A stretch of DNA of 7,686 nt from Chloroflexota bacterium (GTDB lineage Bacteria > Chloroflexota > Limnocylindria > Limnocylindrales > CSP1-4). Numbering within the stretch: the stretch's first letter is position 1; each line of letters starts with the position of its first letter. The stretch lies in NCBI GenBank assembly GCA_003157175.1, contig PMIQ01000141.1, positions 8,014 to 15,699 on the forward strand. The letters run 5' to 3'. This document shows positions 1-5,872 of the stretch, piece after piece. Below the pieces are notes generated by a model. It saw only the letters and a program-made list of their open reading frames with translations, searched no databases and was not told the DNA's origin. A program made the translations under genes and the position numbers.

Positions 1-326
1 GTCGGGGTGGGCGCCAGGGTTGGGGTCGGTGTCGGGGTCGCCGCAACCTGGGTCGATGTGCTCGGAGAAGCGGGGGTCGAAGCCGTGGTCGCCGGCGGCG
101 CGGGAGTGATCGCCGCGGTGCAGCCCGCCAGTAGCAAGGCCGTCGCGAGTCCGATCGCCAGGGCTCTGAGTCGTCCGAGTCGCGTTCGGCGGTGGGAAGA
201 CGCGATAGTCTCCGTTGCCCGGCCCTCTTCTCGCTGGTTGTCGGTCCTTGGCTTCTGCGCCGAAGTGACGCCCTGAGACGGCGCGGGAAGTCGTTCGGTG
301 ATCGGCCTGCCGGAGCAATTCGTCAT
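1..326 (-). CDS. Lipoprotein N-terminus, Thr/Pro-rich linker (partial, runs off left edge)
   Basis: Read on the minus strand, this frame encodes a basic stretch (SSHRRTRLGRLRA), a hydrophobic core and the lipobox LLAGC. The lipid-modified cysteine would be the codon at 122-120. A low-complexity Ala/Thr/Pro/Ser linker follows (…ATPTPTPTLAPTP) and runs off the window, so the functional domain is not visible. By family knowledge such proteins are exported, diacylglyceryl-modified on the cysteine, and held on the outer face of the membrane by a flexible spacer; solute-binding proteins and cell-wall enzymes are common cargo. The start is uncertain. The only ATG in frame (326) would leave 48 residues before the hydrophobic region, has no Shine-Dalgarno sequence, and no ATG, GTG or TTG lies near the expected signal-peptide start. 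The gene is divergent from the VanW gene. The lipoprotein call is fairly sure; its function is unknown. Confidence 0.65.
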   Translation of the reverse strand, partial: MTNCSGRPITERLPAPSQGVTSAQKPRTDNQREEGRATETIASSHRRTRLGRLRALAIGLATALLLAGCTAAITPAPPATTASTPASPSTSTQVAATPTPTPTLAPTP

Positions 327-340
327 TTGCACCGACGGAC

Positions 341-370
341 CGTTGGCCGCCCGCAAGACGGCCGCCAACG
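341..370. repeat. Imperfect inverted repeat in the divergent spacer
   Basis: CGTTGGC (341-347) pairs with GCCAACG (364-370). After one C/C mismatch a further GCC/GGC pairs, leaving an 8-base loop: ten of eleven positions pair. It sits between the divergent lipoprotein and VanW genes, just upstream of the lipoprotein's only in-frame ATG. It could be a regulator-binding palindrome or a leader hairpin. No T-run follows on either strand, so a terminator is unlikely. Confidence 0.35.
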
Positions 371-560
371 TCACAATAGCGGACGGTTCGCAGTGCGGCC
401 CGGCGGCGGACTGGGCGCGCAGACGACAATAGGCATATGGTCATGAACAAGCGGGCGTCGTAACGTGTCATCAGGGCGGCGCGTCTGTCGCCACGAAGAC
501 CGGGGTCCGGATCCACATGCTCAGGCCCGAGGTTTCACGACGCCAGTCGATCGAGACGGT

Positions 561-568
561 AGAGGGGA
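561..568 (+). promoter_or_regulatory. Ribosome binding site deciding the VanW gene start
   Basis: The purine-rich AGAGGGGA ends 8 bases before the ATG at 577. It supports that start over the in-frame ATG at 517, which has no comparable site and would add 20 residues of ordinary-looking sequence. Confidence 0.5.
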
Positions 569-576
569 ACCAAAAC

Positions 577-2721
577 ATGACAACCGATGAGGTGGACCTG
601 GTCGAAGAGATTCTCGGCCCGTCGCCGGGCGCGTCTGCCGGGCAACAGGCTTCATCCGAGTCCATCAGGTGGGAGTCGACCTCGGCGGCACGCCCCTCGG
701 TCGCCGTGGCCCCCGAGCCCCTGCCCAAACTCCGCGACGCCGGAGCACGGCAGGGATCCGGCAGGTCTCGACGCTGGACCGCGGCCAGGCTTGCCCTGAC
801 GTTCGCCCTCGGCCTGGTCGCGACCCTCGTCGTGATCTCGGCAGTGACCCTGGCCGCGTTGAACTCCTTCTCGAACCGGGTCGTGCCCGGCGTCCGGGTC
901 GGTTCGGTCGACGTGTCCGGGTTGAGCCGGGACCAGGTGATCGCCAGGCTGCAGACCGACTACGCCTATCTCGGCCAGGGCGAGGTCACGGTCACGACGC
1001 CGCTTGGCGTGGCCAAGATCACGTATCAGGAGGCCGGCCGCGCGGCCGATGTCGAATTCATGGCCGACGCCGCGATGCGGGTCGGGCACACGGGCGATCC
1101 GATCGACGACGCCGTCTACATGCTCCGATCCGCAATCGACGGACGGACCGTCCCGATCGTGGTCAGCGTCGACCCGATGGCCGTGGCGACCCGCGTTCGT
1201 GAACTGCTCGGGACGACCCAGGTGTTGCCGCAGGACGCGCGGGCGACGGCTCAGAACGCCACCTACAGCTACTCGCCGGCGACGCCGGGGCGCATCATCG
1301 ACGAGAAGGCTATCTCCAGCGCGATCGTCGAGGGCCTTACACAGCCGGACGCGCCGGCTGCTTCCCAGGCAGGCGGCGCTCTCGTGACGATCGACCCACA
1401 GGTCAGCGACGCGGATGCTCAGGCGGCGGTCGCCGAGGCCGAGCGGATGGCCGTCGACGTCACCCTGGCATGGGGCGGCGGCACGGAAGCCCAGAGCCCG
1501 AGTCCAAGTTCGAGCAAGACGGCGATCCCGGCGGCGACCTATCCCATCGCAGCGGACACGGTTCGCAGCTGGATCGTGTTCGGCACCAGGGCCGACGGCA
1601 GCTACGGTGCCTTCCTCGATCCGGCACCGATCCAGGCGTATCTGTCCGAGCTCGCGCCGAAGGTCGCGACCACGCCCGTCGAGCCATCGGTCGTCTTCGA
1701 CAAGGCGGGCAAGCCGACCGGCGTGAAGAACGGCAAGGACGGCGAAGGCATAGACGTTGCCGCGACCTCGCAGGCAATCGTGGCTTACCTGGGCAGCCTG
1801 GCCTCGGGCGGGAGCCCGAGTTCGTCGTTGGGCATCGTTCCCGCGCCGATCTCCCCCAGCATCACGCCCGAAAGCCTCGCCGGCACGGTCGTCATCGGCA
1901 GCTGGACCACCACCTTCTTCCCGGGCATCAGCAACGGCTTCGGCGCCAACATCCGCGTCCCGGCGAATCTCCTCAACGGCCAGATCGTGGCCCCCGGCCA
2001 GCGATTCAGCTTCCTGGCAGCCGTGAGCCCGGTTGACCGGGCCCACGGGTACACGCTGGGCGGCGTCATCGAAAACGGCAGGAGCAACCACACCGGGGCC
2101 ATTGGCGGCGGCATCTGCTCGGCGTCGACGACCATGTTCAACGCGGCGGCAAGGGCCGGCCTGGAGATCAACGAGCGGCACCCCCACTTCTACTACATCG
2201 ACCGCTATCCGGTCGGTCTGGACGCCACCGTCTACTCCAACGGCAACACGACGTGGGATCTCAAGTGGACCAACGACACGCCGAATCCGATCGTGATCCG
2301 GGGCTACACGACCTACGGGTCGAAGAGCACGATCACATTCCAGCTCTGGAGCCTTCCACTCGACCGGAAGGTCACCTTCAGCCCCGCGTTCAAGGCGAAC
2401 GTCGTGAAGGCTTCTGATCACACGCAGTACGTGACCTCGCTCAAACCGGGCCAGGAAAACCGCGCGGAGTATCCGACGCCCGGTTTCTCGACGTCCAGGA
2501 CCCGCACCGTTACCGACGCGACCGGCAAGGTGATCCATCACGACACGTGGGTTTCTCACTACGGGAAGGTGGACGGGCTCCTGCAGATCGGTCGCGCCAA
2601 GACTTCACATCCGACGCCGTCGCCCGGCGTGCCCGTACCGGCACCAGCCGCGCTGACACCGGCCACGCTGGCCCCGATCCCGAACCAAGTGCCCGGCCCG
2701 CGGCGTCGCAGAGCTGCGTAG
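577..2721 (+). CDS. VanW-family membrane-anchored exported protein (YoaR-like)
   Basis: 714 residues from the ATG at 577. A cytoplasmic, Ser/Pro-containing N-terminus of about 70 residues is followed by one transmembrane segment (about 70-95). The extracellular part begins VVPGVRVGSVDVSGLSRDQV, typical of the peptidoglycan-binding-like repeats (PG_binding_4 type) found before VanW domains; two such regions appear to span about 100-430. The VanW domain covers roughly 440-590, with NGQIVAPGQRFSF, GGVIENGR, GGGICSASTTMFNAA (510-524) and ERHPHFYY…GLDATVY. A C-terminal beta-rich region ends in a Pro/Ala tail closing with RRRRAA. VanW proteins are named after an accessory gene of some vancomycin-resistance clusters. 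Their biochemical role is not established and most members lie outside resistance loci, so resistance should not be inferred here. The SDR gene follows after 37 bases, suggesting co-transcription. Confidence 0.9.
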   Translation: MTTDEVDLVEEILGPSPGASAGQQASSESIRWESTSAARPSVAVAPEPLPKLRDAGARQGSGRSRRWTAARLALTFALGLVATLVVISAVTLAALNSFSNRVVPGVRVGSVDVSGLSRDQVIARLQTDYAYLGQGEVTVTTPLGVAKITYQEAGRAADVEFMADAAMRVGHTGDPIDDAVYMLRSAIDGRTVPIVVSVDPMAVATRVRELLGTTQVLPQDARATAQNATYSYSPATPGRIIDEKAISSAIVEGLTQPDAPAASQAGGALVTIDPQVSDADAQAAVAEAERMAVDVTLAWGGGTEAQSPSPSSSKTAIPAATYPIAADTVRSWIVFGTRADGSYGAFLDPAPIQAYLSELAPKVATTPVEPSVVFDKAGKPTGVKNGKDGEGIDVAATSQAIVAYLGSLASGGSPSSSLGIVPAPISPSITPESLAGTVVIGSWTTTFFPGISNGFGANIRVPANLLNGQIVAPGQRFSFLAAVSPVDRAHGYTLGGVIENGRSNHTGAIGGGICSASTTMFNAAARAGLEINERHPHFYYIDRYPVGLDATVYSNGNTTWDLKWTNDTPNPIVIRGYTTYGSKSTITFQLWSLPLDRKVTFSPAFKANVVKASDHTQYVTSLKPGQENRAEYPTPGFSTSRTRTVTDATGKVIHHDTWVSHYGKVDGLLQIGRAKTSHPTPSPGVPVPAPAALTPATLAPIPNQVPGPRRRRAA

Positions 2722-2747
2722 CCGCGGCGGCCCGGATTCGCTCGCAT

Positions 2748-2753
2748 AGGAGA
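2748..2753 (+). promoter_or_regulatory. Shine-Dalgarno of the SDR gene
   Basis: AGGAGA lies 5 bases before the ATG at 2759, inside the 37-base gap after the VanW stop codon. It fixes the SDR start and fits translation from a shared transcript. Confidence 0.6.
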
Positions 2754-2758
2754 CCGCC

Positions 2759-3787
2759 ATGAAGGTCTTGTTCGTCGGCGGCACCGGTCTGATCAGCGGC
2801 GCCTGCGCCCGCCTGGCTGTGGAGCGCGGCGTGGAGCTATTCGTCCTGAATCGCGGCAGCAATCCGGATCGGGCGCCGGGCGCAACACCGCTCGTCGCCG
2901 ACCTGCGTGACGAGACGGCGACCGAGCGAGCGCTGGCCGGCCATCGGTTCGATGCCGTCGTCGACTGGATCGCATACACCCCCGAGGACGTCGAGCGCGA
3001 CCTGCGGCTCTTCCGCGATCGGGCCGACCAGTACATCTTCATCAGTTCGGCGAGCGCCTACGTCAAGCCGCTCGGCGACTGGCTCATTCGCGAAGACACG
3101 CCGCTCGCGAACCCGTTCTGGGACTACTCGCAGAACAAGATCGCCTGCGAGGAGCGCCTGATGAGGGCGTACCGCGACGACGAGTTCCCGGTCACCATCG
3201 TCCGCCCGTCGCTCACCTACGGCGACACGCAGGTGCCCCTATCCGTGAACAGCTGGCCACTGCCCTTCACCGCGATCGCGCGGATGCGCCAGGGGAAGCC
3301 GCTCATCGTGCCCGGCGACGGCACGTCGCTGTGGACGATCACGCACAACAGCGATTTCGCGGTGGGCTTGGTGGGCCTGCTGGCGCGCCATCAGGCGGTC
3401 GGTCATGCCTTCAACATCATGTCGGACGAGGTTCTGACCTGGGACGAGATCTACAGGCAGACTGCCGCCGCCGCGGGCGTCGAGTCTCGGATCGTCCACA
3501 TTGCGTCCGACTTCATCGCGGCCTGCCTCCCGGAGTGGAGCGGCACGCTCCTGGGCGACAAAGCTGGGAGCGCCGTCTTCGACACCACGAAGATAAAGCG
3601 CTTCGTGCCCGATTTCCGCGCCGTGACGCCTTACGCCGAGGGGATCCGGCGGACCGTCGCCTGGTTCGACGCGGACCCCGCCCGAAAGCAGGTGGACGCC
3701 GAGATGGACGCCCGGTGGGACCGCCTGATCGCCGCCTACGAGCAGGGTCTGGCCAACGCGGTCGCGGCGTTCACGCAACGGGCCTGA
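2759..3787 (+). CDS. NAD-dependent epimerase/dehydratase-like SDR protein
   Basis: 342 residues, a normal length for the extended short-chain dehydrogenase/reductase family. The N-terminus MKVLFVGGTGLIS carries the dinucleotide-binding Rossmann motif GGTGxIS (7-13), and NRG at 31-33 follows beta-strand 2. The strand with FISSASAY (94-101) supplies the catalytic Ser region, and the YxxxK dyad is Y123/K127 in DYSQNK. IVRPSLTYG (147-155) is the usual strand before substrate contacts, and a GHAFNI…LTWDEIY stretch (215-232) is typical of nucleotide-sugar-epimerase-like members. The catalytic residues are intact, so an active NAD(P)-dependent oxidoreductase or epimerase is likely. The substrate cannot be told from sequence. 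The protein has no signal peptide and should be cytoplasmic. The close VanW neighbour allows, but does not prove, a role in envelope sugar chemistry. Confidence 0.88.
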   Translation: MKVLFVGGTGLISGACARLAVERGVELFVLNRGSNPDRAPGATPLVADLRDETATERALAGHRFDAVVDWIAYTPEDVERDLRLFRDRADQYIFISSASAYVKPLGDWLIREDTPLANPFWDYSQNKIACEERLMRAYRDDEFPVTIVRPSLTYGDTQVPLSVNSWPLPFTAIARMRQGKPLIVPGDGTSLWTITHNSDFAVGLVGLLARHQAVGHAFNIMSDEVLTWDEIYRQTAAAAGVESRIVHIASDFIAACLPEWSGTLLGDKAGSAVFDTTKIKRFVPDFRAVTPYAEGIRRTVAWFDADPARKQVDAEMDARWDRLIAAYEQGLANAVAAFTQRA

Positions 3788-3914
3788 CACCCACTCGCGC
3801 GCCCGGGCTACCAGTCCAGCTGAAGCCGATCGACGGCGACACGGTCGGGCGCCAGCCTTGGTAGCCAGCGGCCCGTCGGACCCGATGCGGTAGTCCAACT
3901 AGACCACCCACAAC

Positions 3915-3944
3915 CGGAGGGGCGGACGAAAGCCCGCCCTTCCG
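3915..3944. terminator. Bidirectional hairpin between convergent genes
   Basis: CGGAGGGGCGG (3915-3925) pairs with CCGCCCTTCCG (3934-3944) around the loop ACGAAAGC: 11 positions with one G·T or A·C position depending on strand. It lies between the convergent SDR (stop at 3787) and J-domain gene (stop at 3972), where a shared terminator is expected. There is no clear T-tract on either side, so it is either a terminator with a weak tail or a transcript-end stabilising hairpin. Confidence 0.5.
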
Positions 3945-3971
3945 CCGGCGGCCACCCGCGCCCAAGACCGG

Positions 3972-4481
3972 CTAACGGCGGCGTGAAAGACGCGATCGGG
4001 TGCGCTCCGGTCGAGGGGTGGTCGGCCGCGAGGCAGCCAGGAGCGCTTCGATCTCGCGCTGGAGCCTGCGGCCGATGGGCGTGCGAGCCAGCCATTCGAG
4101 ATAGTCAGGATCGTGGATAACCAGCTCTCCGAGCGAGAACCCGGCATAACGGCCGAAGTCAAGGACGGTGCCCGAGCGAGCGCGAGACGACATCGGCCGT
4201 GGCGACGGAGTCGTCGCCTGGGACCGCTGGTTTACCCCGTATCGCGCTGCCTGCGCCGGCTGCGCGGCGGCGGCCGCCCTCAGCTCCCGGTCGTACCGTG
4301 CCCGCCCCGCCCGGTCACGCAGGGTCTCCCACGCGGCGTTGAGTATCGCCATCTCCGGGTCAGAGCCGCCCATGTCGGGGTGATACTTGCGCGCTAACGC
4401 CCGGTATGCGGCCCGGACCACCTCCGGCTCCGCATCGGGGATCACCTGTAGCACACGGTACGGATCGACGACTGGCAGCAT
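3972..4481 (-). CDS. Small J-domain (DnaJ-like) protein with ExoX-like C-terminal module
   Basis: 169 residues from the ATG at 4481; a TTG three codons upstream (4490) is the alternative, and neither has a clear Shine-Dalgarno. Residues about 4-65 form a J domain: DPYRVLQV, helix II with AAYRALARKY, the HPD signature at 34-36 that stimulates DnaK ATPase, then NAAWETL and RARYDREL. An Ala/Gln/Pro-rich linker (68-103) follows. Residues about 105-150 read VLDFGRYAGFSLGEL…DPDYLEWL…, which resembles the FGKYKG…DPxYLxWL module at the end of exonuclease X-type proteins and in DUF3820-like proteins. The Gly/Phe region, zinc fingers and substrate-binding domain of true DnaJ are absent, so this is a J-domain co-chaperone of unknown client. 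The C-terminus is Arg-rich. It is the last gene of the minus-strand run, 188 bases after the dehydrogenase. Confidence 0.85.
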   Translation of the reverse strand: MLPVVDPYRVLQVIPDAEPEVVRAAYRALARKYHPDMGGSDPEMAILNAAWETLRDRAGRARYDRELRAAAAAQPAQAARYGVNQRSQATTPSPRPMSSRARSGTVLDFGRYAGFSLGELVIHDPDYLEWLARTPIGRRLQREIEALLAASRPTTPRPERTRSRLSRRR

Positions 4482-4643
4482 TTGCGTCAAGGTTCGTGAG
4501 GGCAGTGTTCGGGCGCCAGATCCCTAGTTGTCAGAACTCGGCCGTACCTTCTATCGCCCTTGAGTCATGCGACTCTCGTAGCTCTTCGACCGGCCGGAGA
4601 CCGAACAACGGGGGTCGCGGATCTCGGCCATCGCGGAACGCCA

Positions 4644-4664
4644 TGGGCCCCGCGGCGCGGCCCA
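4644..4664 (-). terminator. GC hairpin just after the dehydrogenase gene
   Basis: TGGGCC and GGCCCA (4644-4649 and 4659-4664) form a six-base-pair stem with a nine-base GC-rich loop, starting 5 bases beyond the minus-strand stop at 4670. The position suits a terminator or 3'-end hairpin of the dehydrogenase transcript. There is no U-tract, so the call is tentative. Confidence 0.35.
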
Positions 4665-4669
4665 CGCGG

Positions 4670-5620
4670 TCAGGCAAGCAGGTGGGGAGGCACCTGGTTC
4701 TCCAGCCGCTCGCCGGCCGCGAAACACCGGATCTGGTCGCCGGCGAGGGCGTAGGCGCGGGCGAGCGACTGGCGCGAGTCGCCGGCCACGTGCGGGCTGA
4801 TCAGGACGCCCGGCAGCAGCCAGAGCGGGTGATTCGGAGGCAACGGCTCGGGATCGGTCACGTCCAGGGCTGCGCGCAATCGACCGCTTCGCACGGCGTC
4901 GACGAGGGCCGGCGTATCGACCGTCGCGCCGCGCCCAGCGTTCACCAGGAGGGCGCCGGGCCGCAGCAGCCCGATGCGGCGAGCGTTCAGGAGCCCGGCC
5001 GTTTCCACACTGAGCGGCAGCAGATCGATCAGAATGTCGGCGGCGGGGAGCGCCTCGTCCAGGTCCTCGAGCCCCAGGACTCCCTCCCGCCGCGCCCTGG
5101 CCACGCCGACGATGTCCACGCCGAAGGGCCGCAGCCGCGCTGCCACCGCGGAGCCGATCGACCCGAAGCCGAGGATGACGGCCCGCAGGCCGGCCAGCTC
5201 GTCGGACTCGAACGGACGCCAGTCCGTCGCCAGCTGCGCATCGCGGGCCGTGATCAGGCGGCGCTGCATCGCCAGGATCGCGCCCACGACCCACTCCGCC
5301 ATCGGGCCGTCGTAGACGCCCCGAGCGTTGCAGACCATGACCCCCGCTGGAACCCGCCCCCGGAGCCAATCGACACCGGCGCTGAGCGTCTGGATGACCC
5401 GCAGGCGGGCCATCGCGCCGAGCTCGGCCAGCACAATCTGCCTCGCCCCGTCGGCCGGGACAAGGAGCTCCACCCGGCTCAGGTCGGGCAACGGGCCGGG
5501 CTGGCGGGGCAGAAGGACGACCTCGACGTTCGCCGGAAGCTCGCCCACCTGGTGCCGCTCGGGCACGTCGGGTAGACAGACGACGGCCGCCTCAGGTCCG
5601 TCTCGGCGTCGGTCGCTCAT
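4670..5620 (-). CDS. D-isomer-specific 2-hydroxyacid dehydrogenase
   Basis: 316 residues, the normal family length. The N-terminal half is the split substrate domain (RVIQTLSAGVDWL at 74-86, then CNARGVYDGPMAEWVVG at 97-113). The NAD-binding domain has AVILGFGSIGSAVAARL (147-163) with the GxGxxG dinucleotide motif. The catalytic triad is complete: R230 in LVNAGRG, E258 in DVTDPEPLP and H277 in ISPHVAG. Family enzymes reversibly reduce 2-keto acids to D-2-hydroxy acids with NAD(P)H in the cytoplasm. The substrate (glyoxylate/hydroxypyruvate, a phosphorylated acid or another) cannot be assigned. The ATG at 5620 is chosen for its near-perfect AAGGAGG; an upstream TTG at 5689 lacks such a site and would add 23 residues. 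The gaps on both sides (252 bases to the M23 gene, 188 to the J-domain gene) suggest its own promoter. Confidence 0.92.
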   Translation of the reverse strand: MSDRRRDGPEAAVVCLPDVPERHQVGELPANVEVVLLPRQPGPLPDLSRVELLVPADGARQIVLAELGAMARLRVIQTLSAGVDWLRGRVPAGVMVCNARGVYDGPMAEWVVGAILAMQRRLITARDAQLATDWRPFESDELAGLRAVILGFGSIGSAVAARLRPFGVDIVGVARARREGVLGLEDLDEALPAADILIDLLPLSVETAGLLNARRIGLLRPGALLVNAGRGATVDTPALVDAVRSGRLRAALDVTDPEPLPPNHPLWLLPGVLISPHVAGDSRQSLARAYALAGDQIRCFAAGERLENQVPPHLLA

Positions 5621-5628
5621 CCCCGCGT

Positions 5629-5635
5629 CCTCCTT
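5629..5635 (-). promoter_or_regulatory. Strong Shine-Dalgarno of the dehydrogenase
   Basis: On the minus strand AAGGAGG is followed by 8 bases and the ATG at 5620. It is the best ribosome binding site in the window and decides the start over the upstream in-frame TTG. Confidence 0.75.
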
Positions 5636-5685
5636 CGGGCGGCCATCGCCCAGCCCGGCGAGTCTCGCAGAGGCTCCTGCCTTCG

Positions 5686-5872
5686 TCAATCTTGGGGTCG
5701 ACGCGGCTGCTTCCGACCGGCTGGGGGTTCTGCAGGGTTTCGGAGGGTGAGCTCCCAGGGTGTTGGGACGGTTCTTGTCGTCGGCTCGAACCCGTGCTTG
5801 AGCCCAATCAGATCGCCGTCGACGAACACTCGATAATCACCCGGTCGCGATCCCGCGAAGAGCAGCCGACGA
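5686..5872 (-). other. Coding-like segment after the M23 gene: small gene or lost C-terminal extension
   Basis: Directly after the M23 stop, in a frame shifted by one base relative to that gene, the minus strand reads open to a TGA at 5688-5686. The central part (GDYRVFVDGDLIGLKHGF, then TVPTPWELTL) has alternating hydrophobic and polar residues like beta-strands. Over the 29 codons from the GTG at 5829, 23 third positions are G or C while only about 45% of second positions are, as in real genes. The only plausible start is that GTG (47 residues), without a Shine-Dalgarno. It may be a small protein, or a C-terminal piece of the M23 protein cut off by a frameshift. I recognise no family. Confidence 0.3.
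5778..5872. repeat. Nine-base inverted repeat flanking the coding-like segment
   Basis: TCGTCGGCT (5778-5786) and its exact complement AGCCGACGA (5864-5872) are separated by 77 bases; the right arm abuts the M23 stop codon. The loop is long and a 9-base match in GC-rich DNA may be chance. Confidence 0.2.

Noticed and set aside
652..2559. A 635-codon open frame on the minus strand opposite the VanW gene
   Set aside because: It is Arg/Asp/Gly-rich with no recognisable domain, and is fully explained as an antisense shadow of a strong GC-rich gene whose VanW motifs are clear.
577..2721. Vancomycin resistance determinant
   Set aside because: Only a VanW-family gene is present; there is no VanH/A/X ligase set or VanRS pair in the window, and most VanW proteins are unrelated to resistance.
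4406..5575. A 389-codon plus-strand open frame opposite the dehydrogenase
   Set aside because: The composition (His, Arg, Gln, Pro) is typical of antisense frames; the minus-strand protein has a full catalytic triad and a perfect ribosome site.
5621..5689. Upstream TTG start adding 23 residues to the dehydrogenase
   Set aside because: It has no ribosome site, and the extension would contain the strong AAGGAGG that serves the ATG at 5620.
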